Positions 51,580 through 60,160 of a DNA stretch of 64,000 nucleotides are shown piece by piece. Origin of the DNA: Thermoplasmata archaeon (GTDB taxonomy: Archaea; Thermoplasmatota; Thermoplasmata; Halarchaeoplasmatales; Halarchaeoplasmataceae); NCBI GenBank assembly GCA_003554965.1, contig PWHR01000078.1:1-64000 (forward strand). Reading direction: 5' to 3'. Below the pieces are notes generated by a model that was not told where the DNA came from, did not search any database, and saw only the letters and a list, made by a program, of their open reading frames with translations. Positions within the stretch are counted from its first letter, which is position 1. Every line of letters begins with the position of its first letter. The position numbers were made by a program, and so were the translations under genes.

Positions 51580-52729
51580 ATGAATATCAGATTATTTTAT
51601 AAAAGTGAAGATAACTATTTAATCATCACATTCATATACATACTTTTCATATCTTCAATCAGGACCATAGTCAAAATCAATATTCAGAGTCCACCAGAAT
51701 ATTTGTATCCATTGTCAATACTGATCATCGAATTCTTGGTCATCTCGATTTTATTCCTTATCTCTTTATATCTTTTAACATCGAGTTTATCCCGATACTA
51801 TACCAATATTATCCCACGAGTAGTTTTTTATCTATATTGATTCTGATTCTCCTATCATTGCTTACAATTTTATTTTCACTATTAACATACGTGTTGGCGA
51901 GAGAAAAGTTAATAGCTCTATTTAAAAGCATTAAACCTTTTAGAACACTTCATTTTATTGGTTTGACATTGGTCGGTTTTATCGTAGCTTACAGTTATGA
52001 AGTAGATATTGTTCTATTAGATATCTCAATTTTCTTCCTGTTATTTTCATGATCTTTACATGCCAGTTCTCCAACATGGTAAGTGATTTTTTGACATTGA
52101 TACTGATGAAATTGTACATCCTCATAGGCCTTTGATAAGGAGTATGGTTTACCCTAAAATCTTCAAGCTGATCGGAATCATTTGTGCTATGTTTTCACTT
52201 ATACTTTCATTACTATTTAGTTTAGAATTGTTTTTTCTGAATCTTGGTTTTGTAATTGCAGGCGCAGTTTATTCTATCCCTCCTATCAGATTGAAAAACA
52301 GAATATTTGGTCACATCTAGTGTTAGACATGCTAGTGTAACTGCTTTCCTTTATGGAGTATATGGGACATTTGGATTTAAAGAAGTTGAACTCTTTCTAG
52401 CAGGAGTCTATTCCTGAGTTCCATTCCTTCCAGATATCTTCTCTTTTACCTTATTGATTTTCGTTGTGTTTTCTTTATCCCCTTTCATCAATGCGATCTA
52501 TGACTTTGAGGGAGACAAAAAGGCAGGTGTCAGAAATATTTACACCGTTCTAGGCTTTGAAAAAGGAAAGAAAATAGTCTCATATCTGATAATTATACTA
52601 TTCTTGACTCCATTATTGATCTTTCAGGGAACAACCGATATGCTCCAGATACTTCCTGCTTCTATCATTTCCTCCTTCATATTCTACAAATTTGAAATTA
52701 TAAGTTCGTTCTTGGACTTTAATTTCTAA
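51580..52729 (+). pseudogene. UbiA-family prenyltransferase, broken
   Basis: Reading across frames gives about 290 residues of a UbiA-type membrane protein after a short hydrophobic leader frame (51580-51840). The first Asp-rich motif reads NMVSDFFDIDTDEIVHPHRP (52074-52133) and the second INAIYDFEGDKKAGVRNIYT (about 52490-52550). Breaks are a frameshift near 52045, one in the T-run at 52087-52092, one near 52317, and an in-frame TGA at 52415-52417. Two of the shifts fall in homopolymers, so sequencing error cannot be excluded, but the TGA argues for real decay. It starts 60 bases after the IS element. Confidence 0.75.
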
Positions 52730-52776
52730 CACTGCTATATATACTAGGCAGATTTTTAGGATTTTAAAATTTTTAT

Positions 52777-54084
52777 TCACGAACGTATATCAACATCTGC
52801 TCCCAGATTAGATATTATGAAATCTTTGATCATTTTCGACGTAGTTCTAACATGACCATATCTTTCCTTTCTCCGAAAGTAATGTTTAGTAGGAGATTTT
52901 AAGAATTTTAGATGTGTATAAGCTTTTTTGAAACCCCATCCCAACACATCTCTCATCTCTTTTTGAGATATTTTTGGATGGTTCCAGACAAGATGTTTAG
53001 TATTCCATTTACTCCAGTCATTTTCGATTATACCGTATTTTTCCTTTATATCATGCCAAAGTGGTGTTTTTGGAAAAGGGGTCATCACGCAAAGTTGTAT
53101 CAGATCAATTGAATACTTTTTTAGTTTTTTGATACTCTTTTTTATTGAATCTACTGTATCTTCTTCAAAACCTATCATATAGTACCCGATAACAAAAGAA
53201 TTCTTTTCTTCCAACCTATTAAGCAGGTCAAGGGTCTCTCTAACATCTATATTTTTTCCGATATCATCTAGTGAGTCCTGGTGTAGACTTTCAACACCTA
53301 GATGGACTCCAACAAATCCCCTTTCGTGCCACTCATCTAGATTTTTACTCAATATATCTACCCGGGTCATCGCGTACCAGTTCATATCGTACTTTTCAAG
53401 TAGAGATATCACTTTGTCGGTATGTTTTGGATATAAGCCAAAACTTTCATCTTCCACGAGGATTTCATCGATTCCTGCCTTATTGTATTTTCTAAGGACT
53501 TTTTCGATAGAGGACAAAGAGAGTTTGTAAGGTTCAGAGCAAAATTTGGGGGTCTGGCAAAACTCACAGCCCTGACTGCACCCTCTAGTAGTAAAAAGGA
53601 TGCCCAAAGGGAATCCTCTAATCCCACCGGTTATACCGATATAATCTACTATCATCGGGTGTTCTATTTTGTCAATTTCTTTACCTAGAGCTTCAGCAAC
53701 TTCCTGTTCAGAATAACCAATGAATGAACGATCAAAATATTCTTCAACACCATAAGTTAAAGCTCCATAGTTTCCGGCCCATACTTCGGGGACACCCTGT
53801 CTTTTGGCCTCTTTAACCATCTTTTTTGTTCTAGGCCATTCATAAGTAAAAAATGAAAAACCTACTACATCATAGTCTTCTTCATTCAATGCTTTTTTAT
53901 ATTCATTCCACGATGACCACTCTAATATATCTATCTGGGGAATGTTCTTTTTGAGAAATCTTAGACCGTTCGAGTTGTTTTTATCATAAGTATATGTTAT
54001 CTTCCTGTCGACGTTGCTACTCCAATACTCGTACCGTTCTCCTTTTTCTCTGTAGGGTGTTGTTATAAGTACTCTTTTTTCCAT
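52777..54084 (-). CDS. B12-binding-type radical SAM protein
   Basis: About 435 residues. A Rossmann-like N-terminal domain (RVLITTPYREKGE; YDVVGFSFFTYEWPRTKKMV) of the kind that binds cobalamin in this family, then the radical SAM core with the 4Fe-4S motif TTRGCSQGCEFCQTP, EILVEDESFG and GVHLGVESLHQ. The substrate is unknown; many relatives methylate or rearrange lipids or natural products. The frame begins at 54144, but ATG 54084 is preferred: a CTTATAAATAC box lies about 35 bases upstream of it, and the extra 20 residues are not family-like. Confidence 0.82.
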   Translation of the reverse strand: MEKRVLITTPYREKGERYEYWSSNVDRKITYTYDKNNSNGLRFLKKNIPQIDILEWSSWNEYKKALNEEDYDVVGFSFFTYEWPRTKKMVKEAKRQGVPEVWAGNYGALTYGVEEYFDRSFIGYSEQEVAEALGKEIDKIEHPMIVDYIGITGGIRGFPLGILFTTRGCSQGCEFCQTPKFCSEPYKLSLSSIEKVLRKYNKAGIDEILVEDESFGLYPKHTDKVISLLEKYDMNWYAMTRVDILSKNLDEWHERGFVGVHLGVESLHQDSLDDIGKNIDVRETLDLLNRLEEKNSFVIGYYMIGFEEDTVDSIKKSIKKLKKYSIDLIQLCVMTPFPKTPLWHDIKEKYGIIENDWSKWNTKHLVWNHPKISQKEMRDVLGWGFKKAYTHLKFLKSPTKHYFRRKERYGHVRTTSKMIKDFIISNLGADVDIRS

Positions 54085-54240
54085 TTTGTTCAACAAATGA
54101 TAGATTTTTAGTTTGTATTTATAAGTTGGGGTTCTAACGGACAAAAGGAATATGTTTATTTAAAAATCCAAGTATTCTTACTTTATGACCAATGGATAAT
54201 TTATAAATAGCCTGGGTTTTTATTCTCCTACAAGAACCAT

Positions 54241-55320
54241 ATGTCTATCGATAAAAATTTTGCTATCTTAGCAGTGGTGATAGCTTCGATCATCCTTTTG
54301 ATATATACCATCTTTTTCACTCCTTTGTTCATCCGGTTCAACGGAGAGGAGGATGAGGATGATATAGAAGATTGGAATGAGTATCCCTACGAGATACCCG
54401 ATACCGATATCAGATTTCCCGATGAGGAGGGACGTTATCCAAAAGAGGCCGAATATATAGATGGGGATACGTGGATTTCTCTTGGTATGAGGTTGGACCT
54501 GGAAGATCCGGACCTCCAAGAAGTATGGCTCGTTTTTCTTTACCACGATACTTACAAAGATGTTTTTCTCAGCACGCCAGAAGAGACTCGTACTAGAAGG
54601 ATCAGAGAAGGTGAGAAAACACTACCCGAAGGAAAGATGAATATGACTTTCCATAATGACGATCCCTCTTTACCTGATGATAAATTGATCGCTGATGAGG
54701 AGAATGCTTTCCAATATGATTTCAAATCTTTCTTCCAAATAGACGGAAAAAATTACGAAATCGACCTTGATATAGAGGCTGAAAAACCTCCAGTTACGAT
54801 GACAGATTACGATGGGGAAGTCGATCTTGGAGAGAACTACTACAGGATACACTCATTGACACACTGTCCAATAAACGGTTCATTTACAATTGATGGAGAA
54901 ACTCACGAAACAGACGGAATAAGTTGGATAGAAAACCAAAGAGGAAAATCCTTTTCCTACCCCGAGATGCAGTGGGACTGGTTCGCACTATGGGGTGGGA
55001 GGGATAATGAATTTAAAGGGATCGATGTAGCAAATCTAGACGGACAGCAGAAACAATACGGTATGTACGTTCATCCAGACGGAGGAATCGATACTATCGA
55101 CGATCTAAATATCGAAGTGACTTCACTAGAGGAAGAATTCGGTTACTCATGGGAGTTGACTTCAGATCAATATCCGATTTCTCTTAACATAACCGCTGAC
55201 GAGGACAAGATTATATACGGAGATTTTGGTGTCGGATTGGGAGTTGCTAATGGAGAATTGATGGGCCAAATACTCGATGATGTTCAAGTATACCTTGAAT
55301 TGACACAATATCATCAATAA
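54241..55320 (+). CDS. CrtC/AttH-like lipocalin, membrane-anchored
   Basis: A 359-residue protein with one N-terminal hydrophobic segment (residues 8-30), then an acidic outer domain. ISWIENQRGKSFSYPEMQWDWFALWGG matches in part the tandem-lipocalin family of CrtC (carotenoid 1,2-hydratase) and AttH, with the W-x-x-x-Q-x-G and WDWF pattern. These fold as two lipocalin barrels and bind hydrophobic, often isoprenoid, compounds. A broken UbiA gene and a radical SAM enzyme nearby hint at an isoprenoid-modifying neighbourhood (inference). Confidence 0.68.
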   Translation: MSIDKNFAILAVVIASIILLIYTIFFTPLFIRFNGEEDEDDIEDWNEYPYEIPDTDIRFPDEEGRYPKEAEYIDGDTWISLGMRLDLEDPDLQEVWLVFLYHDTYKDVFLSTPEETRTRRIREGEKTLPEGKMNMTFHNDDPSLPDDKLIADEENAFQYDFKSFFQIDGKNYEIDLDIEAEKPPVTMTDYDGEVDLGENYYRIHSLTHCPINGSFTIDGETHETDGISWIENQRGKSFSYPEMQWDWFALWGGRDNEFKGIDVANLDGQQKQYGMYVHPDGGIDTIDDLNIEVTSLEEEFGYSWELTSDQYPISLNITADEDKIIYGDFGVGLGVANGELMGQILDDVQVYLELTQYHQ

Positions 55321-55406
55321 TAGAGTGATTAACAGGAAGTAACGGATCTTACGACTCTCTTAGAGTCCTAAATTAAAAATAACATGATACTATTATTCTA
55401 AAGAAT

Positions 55407-55781
55407 ATGAATCCAAAAAAGCCTATAATCCTAGATTCAAAAAAAGTAGGGCTAGAGAAGGTAGATAAAGGCAAAGGAGTCTTCATCCAGCGCTTGATAG
55501 TGGATGAGCAGGGATCGGAGAACTGTTTCATGAGGAAGTTCACGATCAAACCTGGAGGATCTATGCCAGACCACAGGCACGAGAACACGGATCACGTCCA
55601 ATATATACTTGAAGGAAAGATGGAAGTAAACCTTGAAGGAGATAAACACACCGTTGAAAAAGGCGACTCACTGTACATCCCTACAGGAACGAAACATTCC
55701 TATGAGAATCCTTTCGATGAAGAAGTCAAATTCATCTGTGTGGTTCCTGCCGTAGAGATCAAAACGGAGATCATGGAGTGA
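55407..55781 (+). CDS. cupin-domain protein
   Basis: A 124-residue single-domain cupin. Motif 1 is GGSMPDHRHENTDHVQYILEG (metal-binding His/His/His or Glu), and motif 2 is GDSLYIPTGTKHSYENP with the last His. It probably binds a divalent metal; activity cannot be predicted. It stands alone between the CrtC-like gene and the biotin ligase. Confidence 0.85.
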   Translation: MNPKKPIILDSKKVGLEKVDKGKGVFIQRLIVDEQGSENCFMRKFTIKPGGSMPDHRHENTDHVQYILEGKMEVNLEGDKHTVEKGDSLYIPTGTKHSYENPFDEEVKFICVVPAVEIKTEIME

Positions 55782-55798
55782 GTCCTGATTCAAAATAG

Positions 55799-56458
55799 TT
55801 ATCCATCTTTCTTTCTGAGGTGGGTAACATCTCCTGCAGTTATCCTCTTTCCTCCTTCAAGAACGAGCCTTCCCCTCTCATCTACATCCTTGACAGTAGC
55901 TTCAAAATCTTCAGATGGAGTCTCTATCCTGACTTTACCTCCTAAAGTTTCACAGAAATTTCGATACATATCCAATACTCTTTCATCTTCCAATCTATAA
56001 AATCCTCTCACTATACTTTTCATCAGATCATCTGTAGGTGGGGATTGTTCTACGTGGTCGTTCAAACAGGTGCTCCCGTTCAAAGGTGCCTTATTAATAT
56101 TCAACCCAACCCCAACGACGCTTCTCTCCTCCAAATTTTCGACAAGTATACCGCACAATTTTTTTCCATCCAAAAGGACATCGTTAGGCCATTTTAATGA
56201 AGGTGATAGGTCTAAACATTCCAACGTTTCAACTACTGCTACAGAAACCTTCAAGGAAATAATGCTCTCTTTCGGCAAACATAGAGAGAAGTAAAGGCCG
56301 CCTTTAGGAGAGCGCCAAGAACGATCTTTTCTTCCTCTTCCCGCTGTTTGTTTTTCAGCCGATACAATGAAGTCATCCTCTAGCTTTTTCGCTAAATCTT
56401 TTGCGACTTCATTGGTAGATGAAACCTTCTCGAAATGGTATACTTTTATGTAGTCCAC
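55799..56458 (-). CDS. birA: biotin-protein ligase (no HTH domain)
   Basis: A 219-residue ligase that attaches biotin to carrier lysines. The biotinoyl-AMP loop is TAGRGRKDRSWRSPKGGLYFS and KWPNDVLLDGKKLCGILVE is the catalytic Lys region; VVGVGLNIN follows. There is no N-terminal DNA-binding domain, so it is not a repressor. It ends an operon whose first gene encodes a biotin carrier, its obvious substrate. Confidence 0.94.
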   Translation of the reverse strand: MDYIKVYHFEKVSSTNEVAKDLAKKLEDDFIVSAEKQTAGRGRKDRSWRSPKGGLYFSLCLPKESIISLKVSVAVVETLECLDLSPSLKWPNDVLLDGKKLCGILVENLEERSVVGVGLNINKAPLNGSTCLNDHVEQSPPTDDLMKSIVRGFYRLEDERVLDMYRNFCETLGGKVRIETPSEDFEATVKDVDERGRLVLEGGKRITAGDVTHLRKKDG

Positions 56459-56459
56459 C

Positions 56460-56810
56460 TCACATGAACGTGGGTGGTGTGCTCACTGTAAGATATATGG
56501 CCTTTTTTTCCCCTAAGTTCTCAGCACTGTGAGGTACGTCTGAAGGATGCCAAAGAGTATCTCCTTCTTTCATCTCAAATACCTGGTTTCCGACTCTGTA
56601 TTCTATCTTCCCTTCTAAAACAAGATGTATCTCTTCACCTTTGTGGAAGTACTCGTCCGATTTGGCACCCACTTCTAGTTCAGCGATTATCGCTTCCATC
56701 TCGTCCGATTTTTGAAGCAAACGGAACAACTTCCCATCAACTTCTTCTATTTCCTTTTCCTCTCCTCCTTCGATATATACACATTCTTTTTCCATCTTAT
56801 CAAACTCCAA
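56460..56810 (-). CDS. cupin-domain protein in the decarboxylase operon
   Basis: A 116-residue cupin. KSDEYFHKGEEIHLVLEGKI is motif 1 and GDTLWHPSDVPHSAEN is motif 2. It resembles small cupins attached to HTH regulators but has no DNA-binding domain. It abuts both oadB (ends and starts touching) and birA, so it is a fixed member of the operon; its role there is unknown. Confidence 0.82.
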   Translation of the reverse strand: MEFDKMEKECVYIEGGEEKEIEEVDGKLFRLLQKSDEMEAIIAELEVGAKSDEYFHKGEEIHLVLEGKIEYRVGNQVFEMKEGDTLWHPSDVPHSAENLGEKKAIYLTVSTPPTFM

Positions 56811-57935
56811 TCAGCCTAAAAGGCCGATCAATATACCGGCTGCAGTTGCAGACCCTATGACGCCGGCGACATTAGGACCCATCGCGTGCATAAGTAGATG
56901 ACTTCCTGCGTCTTCTTTCTGCCCTAGATCCTGGACGACTCTAGAAGCCATCGGTACCGCAGAGACACCTGCTGCTCCGATCATTGGGTTGATCTTACCT
57001 TTAGATACCTTGTAATATAGTAAACCTAGAACAGTTCCTCCAGCGGTCGCAGCAGCAAAAGCTAGAACTCCCAAACCGAATATTCCAAGGGTGCCCGGCC
57101 TCAAGAACTCTTCGCCGATCATTATAGAACCGACTCCAAGGCCCAAAAGAATAGTGGCGATATCCATCAAAGCATTACCTCCAGTATCGGAAAGCCTATC
57201 CATTACCCCAGAGACTCTGAATAGGTTACCTAACATCAGCATACCGACGAGAGGCAGTGCAGTGGGGATTATGAGACCTACGATGATGGTGACCATTATC
57301 GGAAAGGCTATCTTTTCAAGCCGGCTTACCTCTCTCATCTTTCCCATACGTACCTTCCGCTGTTCTTTTGTAGTGAGAAATTTGATTATCGGTGGCTGGA
57401 TTATAGGTACTAAAGCCATGTATGAGTAAGCCGCTACAGTGATAGCTCCGAACATCCACTCGTCCACACCCAATGCTCCTCTGCTTGCAGCGTAGATAGC
57501 GGTCGGTCCGTCGGCACCACCGATTATGCCTATGGCCGCGGCTTCGTGAAGTTCGAAAAAGATAGCTGAAACTCCAAGAGCCACGAAGATACCGATCTGA
57601 GCCGCGGCTCCGAGTAAAAAGGCTTTTGGCCGAGCTAACAATGGACTAAAATCAGTCATGGTACCGATGCCTAAAAAGATGAACAAAGGTATCAGCCCAT
57701 TAGCGATAGTATAAGTGTAAACTACATCCATGATCGCCCCTAATTCTTCCAGGCCACCTGGATTCAAGAGATACTCCTGCTGCAGCGGCATATTGGCTAG
57801 TATCGCCGCAAAGCCGATCGGTCCCAATAAAAGGGGTTCCATATTTTTTGAAATGGCTAGATAGATGAAAAGTAATCCGACGCCTATCATCACTAGATTC
57901 TGCCAACTCAGTTCTAAAATTCCAATCTCCCACAT
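56811..57935 (-). CDS. oadB: sodium-pumping decarboxylase beta subunit
   Basis: A 374-residue membrane subunit with about nine or more helices. GIIGGADGPTAIYAASRG contains the conserved Asp used for Na+ translocation, and GPNVAGVIGSATAAGIL is the second conserved block, with GAAGVSAVPMASRVVQ between. It couples decarboxylation of carboxybiotin to Na+ export, building a sodium gradient. It touches the gamma subunit gene with no gap. Confidence 0.94.
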   Translation of the reverse strand: MWEIGILELSWQNLVMIGVGLLFIYLAISKNMEPLLLGPIGFAAILANMPLQQEYLLNPGGLEELGAIMDVVYTYTIANGLIPLFIFLGIGTMTDFSPLLARPKAFLLGAAAQIGIFVALGVSAIFFELHEAAAIGIIGGADGPTAIYAASRGALGVDEWMFGAITVAAYSYMALVPIIQPPIIKFLTTKEQRKVRMGKMREVSRLEKIAFPIMVTIIVGLIIPTALPLVGMLMLGNLFRVSGVMDRLSDTGGNALMDIATILLGLGVGSIMIGEEFLRPGTLGIFGLGVLAFAAATAGGTVLGLLYYKVSKGKINPMIGAAGVSAVPMASRVVQDLGQKEDAGSHLLMHAMGPNVAGVIGSATAAGILIGLLG

Positions 57936-58136
57936 CTAACGCTCACCTCCGGAATGAATTGCGGCAACGATAGCAGCGACCTTTTCACGCTCTAGCTCCT
58001 CTTCAGCCGTATCCACTTCTTCTTCTAAAAAATACCTATTTATTATCCTCTGCTGTATCTCAGTGGCTATAGTCAGTATCCCGAGAGTCAGGAACACCAC
58101 ACCGAGACCGATCAGGATGACTTCGTAAAGATACAT
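57936..58136 (-). CDS. oadG: sodium-pumping decarboxylase gamma subunit
   Basis: A 66-residue protein with one N-terminal membrane helix (VILIGLGVVFLTLGILTIA) and a charged tail, the OadG pattern. It assembles the alpha and beta subunits. The usual Pro/Ala linker is absent and the tail is short. Position between alpha and beta genes makes the assignment secure. Confidence 0.85.
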   Translation of the reverse strand: MYLYEVILIGLGVVFLTLGILTIATEIQQRIINRYFLEEEVDTAEEELEREKVAAIVAAIHSGGER

Positions 58137-58137
58137 T

Positions 58138-59961
58138 CTAAACCACCATGGTAGCGATCAGATCGTTTTCTTCAACATCTTCTCCTTTACCCACATGGAA
58201 CTCTTTTACAGTTCCATCCTTGGGTGCCGAAACGTCATTCTCCATCTTCATAGCTTCCAATATAGCTATAGGTTCATCTTTTTTCACTTGATCCCCTGGA
58301 TTAGCTTTCAAATCTAAGACGGTACCGAGCATAGGTGCTTTGACCTCTAACTCTTCACCTGATGGATCCTGGGTTGGTTCTTCTTTTTTTGGCTTTGTTG
58401 TAGCTCCTTGTGATCCACTCCGATCAGGGAAAAGCACTGAGACTTTATACTCCTTCCCGTTAACTCGAACGGTCTCCTCACTTTCCATCTTGACCTCGTA
58501 ATCTTTTCCGTCGATATTCACCTTGCCTTCAAACGGATAACTAACAGGTGGTTTTTTGACTTCTTTTTCTTCTTTCTCTTTTTCTGGCTCGAGGGGCAGT
58601 TCATCTGATGTGAATTCAGCTTCGACTTCTCCTTTCAAGAACTTCAACCCTATATCAGGGTAAATGGCATATGTCAAAACATCCTCCGGTTTTTTTAGAA
58701 GACCCATATCCTCGAGCTCATCTCTCTTCTTTTTAAATTGTGGTTCTAAAAGGCTAGCGGGTCTCTCTTCTATTACCTCATCCTCCCAATCGGGACCCAA
58801 TATCGTTTCATACATTTCCTCAGATATCTCTCCAGGTGGTCTTCCGTACATCCCTCTAAAGTATTCTTTAGTATCGTTAGTGATCTTCTCATATCTGCCG
58901 AACTTGACGTTCATGACTGCCTGCACGCCGACTATCTGTGAAGAAGGAGTGACCAGTGGAGGATAACCAAAGTCCTCTCTTACTCTTGGAACTTCCTTCA
59001 GTACTTCCTCATATTTATCTGCAGCACCCTGCTTTTCCAATTGATTTACCAGATTGGATAACATCCCTCCTGGTATCTGGTGCACGGTCACTGATGGATC
59101 GACTCTGAGAGCTTGATTACGATGTAGATGTCTGTATTTAGACCATATCCCTTCAAAATACTCTCTTATGTCCATCAGTAAATCCATATCATAACCGGTA
59201 TCATATTCCGTATCCTGGAGAGCCGCGGTAACAGACTCTGTTGAAGGCTGACCGGTGGCTCCGGTGAGTGAGGATATCGAAGTATCCAATACATCAACAC
59301 CGGCTTCGCAGGCTTTCATGTAAGCAAAACCAGTCATGCCGGAAGTTTTGTGGCTGTGAAGATCGATAGGTATCTTTATCCCGGTCTCCTTGCAGCCTTT
59401 TATTATATTATAGGCTCGTGTAGGGGAGATCATCCCCGCCATATCTTTTATGCACAGAGAATCGCACCCCATCTTTTCAAGTTCTTTGAACTTTTCAACG
59501 TACTGCTCTACCGTATGGATCGGAGAGATGGTGTAACAAAGGGAGCCTTGTACATGAGCTCCCTCTTCATTTGCCGTTTCGATCGGAACCTTCATGTACC
59601 TTAGGTCGTTCAACGCGTCGAAGATCCTGAAGCTCTCACAACCATTCCTATAAGCATAACGTACGAAATTTTTGACTATATCATCGGGATAGTTACTGTA
59701 GGCAACTATGTTCATGGCCCTCTCCAACATCTGAACTCTTGTATTGGGAAGCGCGTCACTCAGTTTATTCAACCTTTCCCACGGATCTTCGTCTAGATAT
59801 CTGATACAAGCATCGAAAGTGGCTCCACCCCATATCTCCATCGAATCGAAACCTACCTGATCCATCTTATCGCATATCGGCAGCATATCTTCTGTCCTAA
59901 GTCTTGTTGCGAGTACCGACTGATGAGCATCTCTCAACGTCTGATCATGAAGCTGTACCAT
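58138..59961 (-). CDS. oxaloacetate decarboxylase alpha / pyruvate carboxylase subunit B
   Basis: A 607-residue protein. The carboxyltransferase barrel occupies residues 1 to about 460: LHDQTLRDAHQSVLATRLRT, WGGATFDACIRYL, KDMAGMISPTRAY and LHSHKTSGMTG supply the metal and substrate residues. A Pro/Lys/Glu linker follows, and a biotinyl domain ends the protein with EAMKMEND (Lys about 572). With OadB and OadG next to it, sodium-pumping oxaloacetate decarboxylation is the best reading; pyruvate carboxylase use with a separate biotin carboxylase is the alternative, and no such gene is in the window. Confidence 0.93.
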   Translation of the reverse strand: MVQLHDQTLRDAHQSVLATRLRTEDMLPICDKMDQVGFDSMEIWGGATFDACIRYLDEDPWERLNKLSDALPNTRVQMLERAMNIVAYSNYPDDIVKNFVRYAYRNGCESFRIFDALNDLRYMKVPIETANEEGAHVQGSLCYTISPIHTVEQYVEKFKELEKMGCDSLCIKDMAGMISPTRAYNIIKGCKETGIKIPIDLHSHKTSGMTGFAYMKACEAGVDVLDTSISSLTGATGQPSTESVTAALQDTEYDTGYDMDLLMDIREYFEGIWSKYRHLHRNQALRVDPSVTVHQIPGGMLSNLVNQLEKQGAADKYEEVLKEVPRVREDFGYPPLVTPSSQIVGVQAVMNVKFGRYEKITNDTKEYFRGMYGRPPGEISEEMYETILGPDWEDEVIEERPASLLEPQFKKKRDELEDMGLLKKPEDVLTYAIYPDIGLKFLKGEVEAEFTSDELPLEPEKEKEEKEVKKPPVSYPFEGKVNIDGKDYEVKMESEETVRVNGKEYKVSVLFPDRSGSQGATTKPKKEEPTQDPSGEELEVKAPMLGTVLDLKANPGDQVKKDEPIAILEAMKMENDVSAPKDGTVKEFHVGKGEDVEENDLIATMVV

Positions 59962-60081
59962 ATTTTATCCTCCATATATTTTTAAAATCGTTTCCGAATA
60001 TGTTGGGTTTCGGCATAATGCGTGGAGGAATCGAAGTCATATAAAAAGCTTAGTGTATTATTAGAAAAAAATTAAAAAGTC

Positions 60082-60104
60082 CATGGAAAAGAATATTTTC
60101 CATG
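60082..60104. promoter_or_regulatory. 23-base palindrome between oad and sucCD operons
   Basis: CATGGAAAA-GAATA-TTTTCCATG is a perfect inverted repeat with nine-base arms. It lies 120 bases upstream of the decarboxylase operon start and about 20 bases before the TATA-like box of sucC (TTTATAAAT at about 60124), a good position for a dimeric regulator of either operon. Confidence 0.5.
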
Positions 60105-60160
60105 TTATCACGTTACACAAAAACTTTATAAATGAATTGGTAATCCAGTTCTGGTCAGAT

